Shown here: positions 42,575 to 51,494 of the stretch, piece by piece
How positions within the stretch are numbered: position 1 is the first letter of the stretch
Layout: each line of letters begins with the position of its first letter
DNA from: JAMXLG01 sp963818925
Lineage (GTDB): Bacteria > Vulcanimicrobiota > Vulcanimicrobiia > Vulcanimicrobiales > Vulcanimicrobiaceae
Reading direction: 5' to 3'
Length of the DNA: 64,000 nt
Assembly (NCBI GenBank): GCA_963818925.1
Contig: CAWFTN010000001.1
Span: 1,116,001 to 1,180,000, forward strand
Notes under the pieces: model-generated
What the model was told of the DNA's origin: nothing
The model's input: only the letters and a program-made list of their open reading frames with translations
Database searches by the model: none
Translations under genes and position numbers: made by a program

Positions 42575-44562
42575 CAGCGTCGGTTCCGAGCGCGGGGCGC
42601 GGGGTGGCGGCGATGCGGCCCCGGTGCGGGCTTACGCGCGCGCTTGCGGTGAGCTCCTCGTGCGAGCAGCGCTGCATGAATCTCGTCGTCGATGCTGTCG
42701 CGAATCTGCGTGATTTCGCTGTGATTGGTATAAACGTCAGGGAAGCGCTGCGCGAGCCACAAGTATAGCGTGGCGATGCGCGAGCGATCCTCGTACTGCA
42801 GCAGCCGGTCGCGACCGCGTCCGTCGAACATCAGCTCACTGCCGTCGACGATTCCCTCGGACGCATGCTGCGTGCCCCAGTGGGCGAGGATGTTGAGCGC
42901 TGGACCGCGCGTGTTAACGGGTGCGCGGCTGTAGGTAGAGCGGACGGTGAACGGAAGGTCCAAAAAGCCTTCGGCAAGTTCCAGTGTGTTGGCAATCTCA
43001 ATCGTGTCGGAGAGATCCGCGATACGCATACCATATTCGCCTTCGCGCAGCACGCGTTCTTGGAAGAATTGCAGTAGCCGGCCGACACGCGTCGTGCTGA
43101 TGATCGAAGAGAGCCTGCGTAGATGATCGTCCGTCGGAGAGATCCAAATTGGTCCTTCGCTTTCGACGATCTCGTGGCGCTCCACGCTTCGACGCAGTAA
43201 GCCGATGGCGCGCGGTTCAAACGACGTTACGATGCCTTCTTCGTGAATGCCGTAGCGGCCGGCCCGCCCGGCAATTTGACGAACTTCCTGCGGTGTCAAG
43301 CGCCGTTCTTCGACGCCGTCGAACTTCTCGACCGTTGCGAACACGATCCGGCGAATCGGCAAATTCAATCCCAACCCGATGGCATCAGTCGCGACCAAGA
43401 CCTGGGCGTCACCGGAGCGGAAGCGCTCGGCTTCCCGGCGGCGTACGAGCGGCGAAAGCGATCCATAGATCGCCGCCGACGAAAAGCCGCGCCGGCCGAT
43501 TTCGCCTTGCAGCTCGATGACGTCGTTACGCGAAAAAGCGACCACGGCGTCGCCGCGGCGAAGCTCGCTCATTGGAATCGCTTGCACGACACGCAACGGT
43601 CCCTTGCGCTCGAACCATCGAATGCTTAGCGTTGCGCCGAGACGTTCCATCAATCGCTTCGCTGCACGTAAACCTTCCTCGGAACCACACATGACCACGC
43701 GATCCGCGCGAACGGCCGCGATCGCGAGCGTCCAGGCCCAGCCGCGCTGCGGATCTTCGAGCAATTGCGTTTCATCGACAACCGCGACGTCGTACGATTT
43801 TGCGAGATCGACCATCTCGACCGTCGAACTCGTGTGCTGCGCGAGCGGATCGATGATGCGTTCTTCGCCGGTTACGAGCGACGCCGGAACACCCAGTTCG
43901 TTCAACCGTTCGTAGATCTCGAGTGCGAGTAATCGTAGCGGTGCAAGGTATACGCCGCTTTGCGCCTCGCGAAGAATCTCGACCGCTGCATGTGTCTTGC
44001 CGGAATTCGTCGGGCCGACGAAATACTCGAACGACCGCTTTGCGGTTGTGAATCCGGCAAGGTAGAAGCTAAGGCCGAGTTCGGCTTCGACTCGATCGTC
44101 TAAGCGGCGGTTTTCGAGGAGCTGATAGGTTTGCGTGAGCGAGCGACGTGCATCTTCGAGCGCCTTGTAGAATGAGGCGCGTTCGAAGAGATGCGAGCGT
44201 TCGACGTCGTCAGGCTGGCTGAGGATTTGCTTGCCGACGTGTTCCATCGTGTGAAGGAACAGATCGCTCGTCGGATCGACGATCCCGTTCACGGCCGCTT
44301 CGCCGGCCTCCGCTGTCAGCTCGACGGGCATCGTGATCGAGACGCCGCCACGTACGGTTACGCGCCGTGGCCCAATGTGCAACGTCCGCTCGCACGGCAC
44401 CATGACGGTTTCGCGGTTGACCCACTTCCATCCGAGATGTTCTACTTCGCGGCGAAGTTTTGCGCGTTCGGCTCGCTCCGCTTTTTCGTCGTGTTCAGGC
44501 TCCACGCTGCGTTCTTCGGCGCGATGGGAATGTACCACTGGCGCTGAAGAAGAGCCGCGCAT
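42574..44562 (-). CDS. Suv3-like superfamily-2 RNA helicase
   Basis: 662 residues. An N-terminal charged region, an unassigned beta domain (about 40-130) and the helicase core: motif I FVGPTNSGKTHAAVEI (about 184), Ia APLRLLALE, II VVDETQLLED (DETQ; Suv3 has DEIQ), IV-V ATDAIGLGLNLPI, VI RQIAGRAGRYG. Downstream comes a Suv3-like C-terminal helical region (LQFFQERVLREGEYGM). Suv3 acts with RNases in mitochondria and some alphaproteobacteria. No RNase gene is adjacent. The ATG at 44562 shares CATG with the divergent gene. Confidence 0.88.
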   Translation of the reverse strand: MRGSSSAPVVHSHRAEERSVEPEHDEKAERAERAKLRREVEHLGWKWVNRETVMVPCERTLHIGPRRVTVRGGVSITMPVELTAEAGEAAVNGIVDPTSDLFLHTMEHVGKQILSQPDDVERSHLFERASFYKALEDARRSLTQTYQLLENRRLDDRVEAELGLSFYLAGFTTAKRSFEYFVGPTNSGKTHAAVEILREAQSGVYLAPLRLLALEIYERLNELGVPASLVTGEERIIDPLAQHTSSTVEMVDLAKSYDVAVVDETQLLEDPQRGWAWTLAIAAVRADRVVMCGSEEGLRAAKRLMERLGATLSIRWFERKGPLRVVQAIPMSELRRGDAVVAFSRNDVIELQGEIGRRGFSSAAIYGSLSPLVRRREAERFRSGDAQVLVATDAIGLGLNLPIRRIVFATVEKFDGVEERRLTPQEVRQIAGRAGRYGIHEEGIVTSFEPRAIGLLRRSVERHEIVESEGPIWISPTDDHLRRLSSIISTTRVGRLLQFFQERVLREGEYGMRIADLSDTIEIANTLELAEGFLDLPFTVRSTYSRAPVNTRGPALNILAHWGTQHASEGIVDGSELMFDGRGRDRLLQYEDRSRIATLYLWLAQRFPDVYTNHSEITQIRDSIDDEIHAALLARGAHRKRARKPAPGPHRRHPAPRARNRR

Positions 44563-46366
44563 GAACGCGGAACCCGCGGCTCAGAGGACGCTGCAACGCC
44601 TAATTCTCGCCGTGCTGCTGGCATGGGCCGTGGGCAGTTTCTGCATTTCCGCGTCGTTCCTCTGGACAGCCCAAGGCACGGTAGGCATCACGACCAATTA
44701 CGGCGGCGCCGTGTCGCGCATAGAGCCCGAGTCGCCTGCGGCGCGCGCCGGTATCGTGCCCGGCGACGCCGTGGTTCTGGATCGCACACCATTTGAATCG
44801 CGCCCGAAGGTGGTCGGCTTCACGACGCCCGTTGCGCCGAGTGCGACCGTCCCCGTCGCGATCGCGCACGGGGGCGGCGTGAGGAACGTCACGCTTACCG
44901 CCGCGGACACGCCCCCGAGCAGCCTAAACCGCATGTCGTATTTGCTAACACTCGCAAGTACGGCAATATTCGTGATCGTCGGCGCCGGACTGATCATGTT
45001 GCGGCCGAGCGTCGTCACGTGGGGTTTCGGGCTGTTCTGCCTCTTTACCAATCCCGTCGTTCCGGCGCTATCGCGCTTTCCGTCAGCCACCGCGCATCTC
45101 GTTTACGTCTTGATTTACGACGTCGTTCAAAACGTCGGAATCATTGGGCTGCTCGTCTTTGCGTTGAACTTTCCCGCTCCGCAGAAGCGTCCATGGCGAG
45201 AGGTGTTGAGCCGGCTGCTCTGGCCGATGTTCATCGTGCTTGCGGGTGTGACGGCATGGATCGATCTAGCCGTCTGCGTCTTTGCGATTCCCGTACATGA
45301 GCTCAACGTCGGGCTGCAAATTGCGTTCGGGGCCGTCGACGTGTTGTGCATCTACATTCTGACGGAAACCTATCTCATCGGGCCGATCGAAATGCGTCCG
45401 CGGATGCGCTGGATTCTCGTGGGCTTTTACGTGGGTCTGGGATGCAATTACATCGGGAACCTGCTGATCTACACCGGAAATGTAACGCTGCCTGCGTGGC
45501 TCGATGCAACGTTGGTGGCAATGACCGTCACGTTACCACTTAGCGTGGGCTACGGTGTCGTTCGCCACCGCGTCATCGACGTGGATTTCTTCCTGAGCCG
45601 CGCATTTGTCTATGCGGTATTCACGACCGCACTCGTGATTCTATTCGGCGCGAGCGACTGGGTCTTCGGTCACATTTTACAAGATTTCCGGTTTTCGCTC
45701 TTTGTCGATGCCGGAATCTCAATTGGCGCGGCCTTGATCTTCGATCGCTCCAGGGAGTTTCTCGAGGAAACGATCGACCGCGTCATCTTTCGCGATCGCC
45801 GGCTCGCACAAGATCGTTTGGAGCGCGCCGCGCATGCACTCCGTTTCGTCCAAGCGAGCGCGACCGTCGACGAGGCGATGATCCACGAGGCGCACGATGC
45901 GTTAGGTATTGTCACCGTCGCGCTGTTCCGAAACGAGGGAACCCGGTACCGGCGCGTCTCCAGCATTGGATGGAGTGAACCGGACGCCGAGTATCTCGCG
46001 CACGATGATCGCCTGATCCGTGAGCATCTAGCAAACGAGGGTGTGTTGCATCTTGCCGACATCCCATGGGTGTGCGATTGCGCCCCACGCGGATTGCTCC
46101 GCCCGGTCTTGTCGGTTCCGCTTCGTTCCGGAAATGCGCTCGATGGCGTGCTCTTGTGCAGCCTCAAACCGCACGGCGAACAACTCGATCCTGAAGCGCT
46201 CCAATGGCTCGTCGATTTCGCGAAGACCGCCGCTGCAGCATACGCGGACTTGAATACAGAGCGCCTTCGGGATGATGCCAATCAGCTGCGCTCGCAAGTC
46301 GCGATTCTCTCTGCGCGTCTAGAAGAAGTACGTCGAACGCTCGAAACGCCGGGAACACCAACGTGA
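44561..46366 (+). CDS. PDZ-7TM-GAF sensor-like membrane protein
   Basis: 601 residues. One helix (about 15-37), a PDZ domain (about 40-115; IEPESPAARAGIVPGDAV), seven or eight helices (about 125-390), then a cytoplasmic coiled coil and a GAF-like domain (about 415-570; VPLRSGNALDGVLLCSL). It ends in a coiled coil (LRSQVAILSARLEEVRR) with no kinase domain, so it would signal through partners. A relative lies broken at 1-805. An upstream extension to 44333 is Arg/Ser-rich and antisense to the helicase, so it was not used. Confidence 0.85.
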   Translation: MNAEPAAQRTLQRLILAVLLAWAVGSFCISASFLWTAQGTVGITTNYGGAVSRIEPESPAARAGIVPGDAVVLDRTPFESRPKVVGFTTPVAPSATVPVAIAHGGGVRNVTLTAADTPPSSLNRMSYLLTLASTAIFVIVGAGLIMLRPSVVTWGFGLFCLFTNPVVPALSRFPSATAHLVYVLIYDVVQNVGIIGLLVFALNFPAPQKRPWREVLSRLLWPMFIVLAGVTAWIDLAVCVFAIPVHELNVGLQIAFGAVDVLCIYILTETYLIGPIEMRPRMRWILVGFYVGLGCNYIGNLLIYTGNVTLPAWLDATLVAMTVTLPLSVGYGVVRHRVIDVDFFLSRAFVYAVFTTALVILFGASDWVFGHILQDFRFSLFVDAGISIGAALIFDRSREFLEETIDRVIFRDRRLAQDRLERAAHALRFVQASATVDEAMIHEAHDALGIVTVALFRNEGTRYRRVSSIGWSEPDAEYLAHDDRLIREHLANEGVLHLADIPWVCDCAPRGLLRPVLSVPLRSGNALDGVLLCSLKPHGEQLDPEALQWLVDFAKTAAAAYADLNTERLRDDANQLRSQVAILSARLEEVRRTLETPGTPT

Positions 46367-46368
46367 AT

Positions 46369-46390
46369 GTCTGACTAGCTGCAGTCAGAC
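46369..46390. repeat. inverted repeat between convergent genes
   Basis: GTCTGAC and GTCAGAC form a perfect 7-bp stem with an 8-base loop, three bases after the sensor gene's stop and overlapping the end of the small frame on the other strand. There is no T-run on either side, so it is a weak terminator at best; it may be a bidirectional one or a protein site. Confidence 0.45.
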
Positions 46391-46563
46391 GCCGCTAGAT
46401 GAGGGTCTTCATCGATGAGGCGTAGCGCGTGTCCCGCCGGAGGTTTTTTCTGAAGGACTGTTTCGATCCGCGAAAGGTGCGCCGGACTCAGATTGGCGCT
46501 TTGAAAAATGGCGCGCAAGGTATTGGAATCATCGGGGGAGCCGCATGGTTGGACTTCTGTCAG
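46375..46563 (-). CDS. possible small ORF, Ile/Leu/Glu-rich
   Basis: 62 residues if read from a CTG at 46563; no ATG, GTG or TTG is available and a stop lies 12 codons further up. The sequence (DDSNTLRAIFQSANLSPAHL then SRIETVLQKKPPAG) has the look of a real amphipathic helical protein. It follows the Clp N-domain gene on the same strand. It may be the leftover end of a longer gene. The remainder of 46367-46628 shows no gene. Confidence 0.35.
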   Translation of the reverse strand: MTEVQPCGSPDDSNTLRAIFQSANLSPAHLSRIETVLQKKPPAGHALRLIDEDPHLAASDCS

Positions 46564-46628
46564 GGGTTGACACCAGTGCCGGCGTCGCTGAGATGAGGGT
46601 CAAGAAAAACGCTAACGTACGCATCGAT

Positions 46629-47538
46629 TCATCGCTTGCCGAAGGCCGTGTCGAGGTCCCTTTGTAGCCGGTCAAGGTTTACGCGCTTCGATAGCGCGCG
46701 TGCGGCGGTCGAGCCTCGATCGGTGAGCACGCCGAAAAGAATATGTTCGGACCCTACGAAGCTGCGGCCCATGCGGCGCGCTACCAACTGCGACGTGATG
46801 AGAAGCTGGTTCGCGTTGTTTGTGAGGCGCAGTCGATTGATCGTTACGCAGCTTGCGTCATCGATGCAGCCTCCGCTACCTGCGACGGTTTTCAGGGCGG
46901 CAGCGACGCCGATGACGGTGATCGGTACCGGGTAGAACCTCTCGAGGAATTGCGCTGCCAGGTTTTTCGAATCACGTAGCAGCGAGAGCAGTATATGCTC
47001 AGTACCTACGTAGTCATTGCGAAAAATCGAACGTTCGAAATGAGCACCGCGGACGATCAGATCACCTTCCTGAGACCATTTTTCCGGCTGATACAAGCTA
47101 TCGAACAGATTGGGGTCGATTTGCGGACCAGCGACGTCGATCAATAATGCGCGTACAATCGAACTAACGTCGATGCTTTGTTCGGAAAGAGCTGCATCGA
47201 CTCGTTGATCCCTCGACTGCAAGATCGCTAGAGCGATGTCCTGCGGTGACGCATCCCGGCCTCGCGACGAAGCGATGGTGCGTGCCACCGTGACAATGGA
47301 TTCAGCCCGCGCGGAAAAACGAGGCGAGGGAGTCGGACGGTCTTCCGTAGTTGCGACTTGCTCGAGGTATGTCAAGTTCGCGCTGTAGCCATGACGCCTG
47401 AGGATTAACCCGACACCATTGCTTGCGTCGACGGCGAGCGCTGCCAGAAGATGCCGTGGCTGCAGGGAAATGCAGCGCTCTTTCTCAGCCAGCGTCGAGG
47501 CTAATGCAACAACGGCAAGAGCCGCATCGTCGAGACGT
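46629..47538 (-). CDS. Clp N-domain repeat protein (no ATPase)
   Basis: From the TTG at 47375 the product has 248 residues with two Clp_N-type repeats (YVGTEHILLSLLRD and FVGSEHILFGVLTD). However, the open frame continues upstream to about 47538 and codes a further Clp_N-like unit (RRLDDAALAVVALASTLAEK, then RHLLAALAVDASNGVGLIL), so the full product is about 300 residues with three units. No ATG, GTG or TTG starts this segment. Clp_N repeats bind substrates or adaptors for ClpC-type unfoldases; a stand-alone chain lacks an AAA motor. Directly downstream of the CPBP protease. Confidence 0.78.
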
Positions 47539-47545
47539 CGCGTAG

Positions 47546-48436
47546 TTAGACTCCCGGAGATGCTACCGTTCGCAGTTGTGCGGCCGGATAGCGATAGTGA
47601 ATGTAGACGACCATCAAGACCATTACCGGTAGCATGAAGTAGCTGGCTTCGGTACCGAGCGGACCTCCGTTTATCCAGGCGGCACCGGGAAATGACGCTT
47701 GCAGCAGCGTTCCCTCTGGACGCGCCCCACCGTTAGGTGTACCGATCACGAAGAACTGCATGAAGTCAAACGCTGCGTGGAACCCAACGGGAAGCCACAA
47801 ATTGCCCGTGCGCTGCAGCGCGAAGCACAAGATCAGCCCGAGCGCGATGATGTTGAAGATGTCGATGAAGTTCTCGTCGGCTTTTGTCAGATGCAACGCT
47901 CCGAAAATCAGCGACGAAATCACGGCTGCGGGCCAAAACCCTATGCCGCGCGAGAGTGCTTGCAGCGGATATCCGCGAAACAGTGACTCTTCCGCGAGGC
48001 CGACGAGCAACATTGCGGCCGCCCACAAGAGCGGAATCGCGATCCAGTCGCTTCCACGCAACGCAAATCCTGAGATGACGAAACCGCCCGTCGCGTACAT
48101 GGCAACGGCGACGAGCCCGGCGGTGATAACGCCGATTGCGATACCCTCCCAAAACTTTCCGCGAAACGCATCGGCGGCAGGGAGGCCGTAACTGAGGATG
48201 CTTCGGCCTTCGAGGCGAGCCGCGATCGCGGTTGCTAGAAAAGCCCCGATAAAAATCAAGATCTCACCGAGCAGCATGTGCTGTGCGTCAAGCGTATCCG
48301 GCTTGAGGCGCAGAATCGACGCAAGCGCTGCGCCGAGAAACCCTTGCAAGAGAAAGACGAGCGCTATTGCCAGCACCATGAACCCGGCATAACGCCAGCC
48401 GGACCGAACCCCGCCGCTCCCTTTAAAAACGATCAT
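47546..48436 (-). CDS. CPBP-family intramembrane metalloprotease
   Basis: 296 residues from the ATG at 48436, with GAGGGG 3-4 bases upstream. Seven or eight helices. CPBP/Abi motifs: GLAEESLFRGYPL (EExxxR), FGALHL (FxxxH) and GFHAAFDF (HxxxD). It is likely to cleave membrane proteins or act in CAAX-like processing or bacteriocin immunity. The ATG shares CATG with the divergent propeller gene. Confidence 0.88.
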   Translation of the reverse strand: MIVFKGSGGVRSGWRYAGFMVLAIALVFLLQGFLGAALASILRLKPDTLDAQHMLLGEILIFIGAFLATAIAARLEGRSILSYGLPAADAFRGKFWEGIAIGVITAGLVAVAMYATGGFVISGFALRGSDWIAIPLLWAAAMLLVGLAEESLFRGYPLQALSRGIGFWPAAVISSLIFGALHLTKADENFIDIFNIIALGLILCFALQRTGNLWLPVGFHAAFDFMQFFVIGTPNGGARPEGTLLQASFPGAAWINGGPLGTEASYFMLPVMVLMVVYIHYRYPAAQLRTVASPGV

Positions 48437-48470
48437 GTCCCCCTCAGATGGACAAAACGGCTCTTCGCGA

Positions 48471-49679
48471 ATGTCAGAGCGTGTGGGAATACGCAGGACG
48501 GCCTGGCTTATTGCGATCGCTGGGATTGTTGCGGCGTTCTTTTGCACGCCTCACAAGATCGCCCATGCGGCGCCGGTAGCGTGTCCGTCGAGTCTTCCTG
48601 GCAGTATTGCGTTTGCGGGCACAAATGGTCTGATTCTCTGCCGTTCTGGGCGGCCCCCGGTCATCGTTACGCAACGCACCGACGCGACTGCCCTCGCATT
48701 CTTGCATGATGCAGGGCAGCTAGAATTCCGCTCAGGCGGTGCTTTACACATTTACGATATTGCTACGCATAAGAATCAGATCGTGCGGGACGATGCGCCT
48801 CACTGTCCCGCGCCGCTTCCCATATGCAGCCGAAGTCAGAGGTCACCCGACGGACGATGGTTACTCCAAGCGAAGGAAACCAAGTTGCGCGACGGTATGC
48901 CCGGGTCAACCACACTTCTTGCGCGTAACGGAGCGCTTCGCGTTCAGGTGCACGCTCGCGACGGCGATGATTTGGATCTCGCGGGAATTGCGCCTGATGG
49001 AGAGACTGCGCTCTTCTGGATCGATCCGCAGCATTCAGCGTCGTTGATGTCCGATACCGTGCCTCTTGGCATGATTGCGTTGTCCGCTGTCCGCCACAAC
49101 GTCTCGGTTCAGTTGCCGGCAACTGCACCGCCGATCGTTGCGCTCTTCCCGGTGATCGGCTATCCGTTGCGCGACTGGATTTCGTTTGCGCCTTACGGGG
49201 GTGCATTTGCTGCTATCGCCGGTGAGACGCGGGAAATCTTCAATACCGAGCATCTGGTGCGCTGCACGGTTCGTCAAATGGAATGTCAGCAGTGGAATCA
49301 CAAGCCGGGTTTCGTCGAGGTGGATCCGGCATGGTCACCAAGCGCTGAATATATAGCGTTTGTACGTGGGGTCGAACTTCACAGAGCGCATGCGCCTACG
49401 ACGGCTGCCGCATGGCGCGATTGGAACGACACGCGTCGCCTCGTTCTGGCGTCAGCGGATCCGGAAAAAACTCCGGTAACGGTTAACGAAGCCGGTAGCG
49501 ATATCTCTTGGCCAACATGGATCAGTGCGAATCGTCTGCTATTCATTTCACACAATCGGCTGCGCGAATTCGATATAGACAGTCGAAGAGTACGCGATCT
49601 CGCGAACCTCGCCGATCGCGGCATTGGATACTACGGATACGTCGCGCGCAGCGATCGTTTTGCCTGGAATGCGCTATAA
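48471..49679 (+). CDS. secreted WD40/TolB-like propeller protein
   Basis: 402 residues from the ATG at 48471; an ATG at 48435 is also possible. Signal peptide (AWLIAIAGIVAAFFC..AHA). The mature part is a propeller with repeated short blades, GSIAFAGTNGLILCR, RSPDGRWLLQAK, VDPAWSPSAEYIAFVR, SWPTWISANRLLF. TolB-like beta-propellers bind Pal or peptides; a dedicated partner is not visible. Several Cys, so the periplasm is likely. Confidence 0.75.
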   Translation: MSERVGIRRTAWLIAIAGIVAAFFCTPHKIAHAAPVACPSSLPGSIAFAGTNGLILCRSGRPPVIVTQRTDATALAFLHDAGQLEFRSGGALHIYDIATHKNQIVRDDAPHCPAPLPICSRSQRSPDGRWLLQAKETKLRDGMPGSTTLLARNGALRVQVHARDGDDLDLAGIAPDGETALFWIDPQHSASLMSDTVPLGMIALSAVRHNVSVQLPATAPPIVALFPVIGYPLRDWISFAPYGGAFAAIAGETREIFNTEHLVRCTVRQMECQQWNHKPGFVEVDPAWSPSAEYIAFVRGVELHRAHAPTTAAAWRDWNDTRRLVLASADPEKTPVTVNEAGSDISWPTWISANRLLFISHNRLREFDIDSRRVRDLANLADRGIGYYGYVARSDRFAWNAL

Positions 49680-49706
49680 GTTCTTGACGACTTTTTCTTG
49701 GCGCGG

Positions 49707-50465
49707 TTATGCGCCGATCATTCGATGGCACAACGAAATCCACCATACCGGCGCTGTGGTGTACAGCGCGAGTGTGGTTGCCTGCGTCAATAAGAAGAAC
49801 GGCAGCGCGTAACGATAGACAACGCCGACTTTCCGGTCAACGATCCAGTCGCGTGCGATACCGGCGACGACGAGCGTATCGACCATCAGATAGGCGGTAG
49901 CGTAACCCAACGCCGGCGACTGCGCGAAAACGGGGTTCAGCATCGGCCATCTGTCGAATCCGGCGTCCGTCAGATAACACGTCGCTAGGAACATGAGACG
50001 GCGATGATACTCCGGCTTCCTGCGCAGCCACGCTGCCAGTGGGAAGAGCACGGAAAAGCCGATGATGTCGTTGAGCTGCACCGTGAGAAACTGCGGACGG
50101 TGTAAGATGTTGTGCTGGATGTCCATTCGATCGATCGTCAGCGACACTACCAGCGCGAGGATGGGGATTAGTACTCCGAGGGCAAGGCCGAATGTGCCGA
50201 TCGTTCGGTGCAGACGGACGTTGCGGCTGCGAATCAACGCGGTTTGCGTGATAAAGAGTGCCAACCAGCCGACGAAGACGGCTGCATGGACATGGAGAAT
50301 TCGCGGTCGCGGATACGGCGGATGGATGATGCCGGCCGCAAAGGTTTGAGCAAATCCGTAGATGACGGAGGCGCTGATAACGAGCGCCATCGTGAAGTAG
50401 AAATTACGACGGAGAAATGCGGCCAAAATGCCCGGTTTACGGGCAGCCAGTGCTCCCGCGCTCAT
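49707..50465 (-). CDS. seven-helix membrane protein of unknown function
   Basis: 252 residues with about seven helices. Histidine-bearing segments (LHVHAAVFVGW, RLHRTIGTFG, HNILHRPQF, EYHRRLMFLATCY) lie near the membrane boundaries in a pattern that could hold haem, as in cytochrome b561-like proteins. No named family is claimed. Monocistronic by context; it faces the propeller gene tail to tail with a 27-base gap. Confidence 0.7.
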   Translation of the reverse strand: MSAGALAARKPGILAAFLRRNFYFTMALVISASVIYGFAQTFAAGIIHPPYPRPRILHVHAAVFVGWLALFITQTALIRSRNVRLHRTIGTFGLALGVLIPILALVVSLTIDRMDIQHNILHRPQFLTVQLNDIIGFSVLFPLAAWLRRKPEYHRRLMFLATCYLTDAGFDRWPMLNPVFAQSPALGYATAYLMVDTLVVAGIARDWIVDRKVGVVYRYALPFFLLTQATTLALYTTAPVWWISLCHRMIGA

Positions 50466-50569
50466 ACGTCCACAATTTCCTTCGAGAAGGCTCGCTGCCT
50501 GCAGGACGTGGCGGGCTAGCGAGAACGCCCGATTTCTAGGGCGCTCTCTCTTGGCAACGTTAATAGATG

Positions 50570-50755
50570 TTAGGGTGTAGCGAGGTTTTGGATAAGATTC
50601 GTTGCGTTCGGCGTGCCGAAGCGGGTAGGAATATCGTAGCCGGGTCGCGCGGGGAAGCCAGCGCTGAAGAACCCGTTGTCTCCGACGGTTACATCGTGGA
50701 AGTCCGTCGCATACAAAGCGACGCGGAGTTGATGTTTGTTGGCGGCGTTTATCAT
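50570..50755 (-). pseudogene. C-terminal fragment of an S53 (sedolisin) peptidase
   Basis: 61 residues: DFHDVTVGDNGFFSAG and PGYDIPTRFGTPNATNLI are the calcium-binding C-terminal end of S53 peptidases (kumamolisin-like), with the Asp in FHDVTVGDNG a calcium ligand. The catalytic Glu/Asp/Ser part is absent, and a stop lies about 14 codons upstream in this frame. The matching N-terminal part is at 57428-57985 on the same strand. Confidence 0.72.
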
Positions 50756-50787
50756 ATCGCTCCCGTCGAGGAAATACTCGAAGCGAG

Positions 50788-51201
50788 TTACGTCATCTCA
50801 TACCGATACGAGCGGATTGAACCCATCGACGCGTTCAAGAAAGTCGTGCAGTCCGGGCCAACCTTTGCCGGTGAAGATGCGGAGACGCCGAGCTTCGCTA
50901 GACGCATATCAGCCGCGAGATTGAGCGAACCTTCGCCGGCGCCGCCGCAAATGGCCAGTGGAGGTACCGGGTTGCGGCGGATTCGGTGGTATATCACCTG
51001 CCCGAGAGCTTCGTAGAATTTCGACGTTCCGAACGGTTGCAGCTTGACTTCAATGAAACCGATCGTCTTGTTCGAAGAAAGATCGAAAAGCTCGACGTCC
51101 GTATCGCCGCTTCCGCCCGTCAAACGCGCATGATAACCGCGCTGTTGGATCTCGGCGATGAGCAGACGCTGAAGGTCGAACTCTGTTTTGGCGTCGATCA
51201 T
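50788..51201 (-). CDS. PD-(D/E)XK-like nuclease or endonuclease-fold protein
   Basis: 137 residues from the ATG at 51201. The order helix (TEFDLQRLLIAEIQQRGY), Asp (GDTDVELFDL), then E-x-K in TIGFIEVKLQPFG is the PD-(D/E)XK core found in restriction endonucleases, Holliday-junction nucleases and very-short-patch enzymes. It is short and has no DNA-recognition domain that can be seen. No methyltransferase is adjacent. Probably an orphan from a mobile element or a decayed restriction gene. Confidence 0.65.
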   Translation of the reverse strand: MIDAKTEFDLQRLLIAEIQQRGYHARLTGGSGDTDVELFDLSSNKTIGFIEVKLQPFGTSKFYEALGQVIYHRIRRNPVPPLAICGGAGEGSLNLAADMRLAKLGVSASSPAKVGPDCTTFLNASMGSIRSYRYEMT

Positions 51202-51454
51202 GACGGAACCCAACGTCCGGAATTTCCCTTCGTCTTGCGGCGCGAGACCAATCCTCAAAAATACTGTCGATCTCTTGAACTTTGCGATCGCGTGGTTTCA
51301 CGTCGTCGGGATGTTTCAAGTCCTCGTATCGTCCAATGCCGACAAATGATCCGTCAATCGGATTGCGCCGTTCGACTCGCATGTGAGAACCATCCACGAT
51401 AACTCGACCGACCACGGTCTTGCCTTGTTCGCGCAAGATCAAGTGTTCAGACAA
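51202..51454 (-). CDS. small ORF upstream of the nuclease, possibly its displaced 5' part
   Basis: The frame from the ATG at 51454 (MSEHLILREQGKTVVGRVIV, then RYEDLKHPDDVKPRD and EIDSIFEDW) looks like true protein for about 75-85 residues. It then runs out of frame through the nuclease gene to 51050, where it is Arg-rich. Either this is a separate gene with an unconfirmed end near 51202, or a single frameshift near 51200-51260 separates it from the nuclease. No family is recognised. Confidence 0.45.
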
Positions 51455-51494
51455 TTACCCACCTCATCTACGTTTGGAATCGGCGCCGGCGAAC

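Noticed and set aside
44333..44560. Upstream extension of the PDZ-7TM sensor
   Set aside because: It is Arg/Ser-rich shadow sequence opposite the helicase; the first helix starts at 44561.
46544..46666. Plus-strand 40-residue ORF starting MVGLLSGVDT
   Set aside because: It overlaps the end of the Clp N-domain gene on the other strand, has no SD and no family.
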